A DNA stretch of 55,397 nucleotides. It comes from Nonomuraea sp. MG754425. Lineage in GTDB: Bacteria > Actinomycetota > Actinomycetes > Streptosporangiales > Streptosporangiaceae. Position 1 is the stretch's first letter, and every line of letters starts with the position of its first letter. The notes below the pieces were generated by a model that was not told where the DNA came from, searched no databases, and saw only the letters and a list, made by a program, of their open reading frames with translations. Positions 55,370-55,397 of the stretch are shown here, in pieces. Made by a program: the position numbers and the translations under genes. The stretch is taken from NCBI RefSeq assembly GCF_021699195.1, contig NZ_SSXE01000092.1, forward strand, positions 1-55,397, read 5' to 3'.

Positions 55370-55397
55370 GGCCGCACCTTACTTCAGTCCTCCCCCT

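Overview
The window is high-GC, gene-dense DNA with many GTG starts and ATGA, GTGA and TGATG stop/start overlaps. It carries an alpha-ketoglutarate decarboxylase (KGD) type E1/E2 gene followed by a DUF6104 gene, an F420-type PPOX oxidoreductase, a KstR-like regulator and a full cholesterol side-chain (igr-type) operon. This points to a soil actinomycete, most likely Streptosporangiales (Nonomuraea/Streptosporangium-like). The taxon is an inference; no rRNA or tRNA gene is visible.

Layout. (1) 0.4-6.6 kb, minus strand: fadD17-like, chsE1, chsE2, chsH2, chsH1, ltp2, the terminal side-chain steps of steroid degradation, each gene overlapping the next. (2) 6.8-10.8 kb, plus strand: kstR-like repressor, ECF sigma factor with a SnoaL domain, fadA5-like thiolase, MBL-fold hydrolase. 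(3) 10.8-20.3 kb: a FadR/GntR regulator, a LigD-like repair protein that has lost its ligase lysine, and a minus-strand seven-gene operon that looks like a non-phosphorylating L-fucose pathway (FAH-type hydrolase, L-fuconate dehydratase, SDR, ABC sugar importer, aldose dehydrogenase). The regulator promoter and the operon promoter share the palindrome ACATCSGATGT. (4) 20.9-26.9 kb: a CYP125/142/124-type P450, a DUF559 protein, an XRE regulator with a possible small partner, a truncated beta/gamma-crystallin pseudogene that kept its terminator, and an ArsR-AHSA1 pair. (5) 27-33 kb: a GDP-mannose dehydratase, GT4 glycosyltransferase, methyltransferase, terpenoid-cyclase-fold protein, DUF1702 protein and second methyltransferase, a set whose product I cannot name. 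(6) 33.1-34.9 kb: PPOX-ferredoxin-alcohol dehydrogenase operon. (7) 34.9-41.6 kb, minus: ROK regulator, second sugar ABC importer, a Gfo/Idh/MocA protein with an internal deletion, and a TIM-barrel isomerase. (8) 41.8-46.5 kb: Hsd4A-like SDR, second MBL hydrolase, glutathionyl-hydroquinone-reductase-like protein, MFS exporter with ArsR regulator. (9) 46.6-55.4 kb: B3/B4-domain protein, kgd, DUF6104, DUF4097-PadR pair, MpaB-family oxygenase and a quinone-reductase-like dehydrogenase.

How it fits together. Exact matches to the KstR operator consensus (TnnAACnnGTTnnA) precede the thiolase, the P450, the PPOX-ferredoxin-ADH operon and the gmd/GT4 divergent pair, and a one-mismatch copy lies between fadD17 and kstR. 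Much of the window therefore reads as one scattered steroid regulon, interleaved with two independent sugar-uptake operons. The least explained items are the gmd-GT4-MT-cyclase-fold cluster with its KstR box, and a 15-bp hairpin that would bury the Shine-Dalgarno sequence of the MpaB-family gene.
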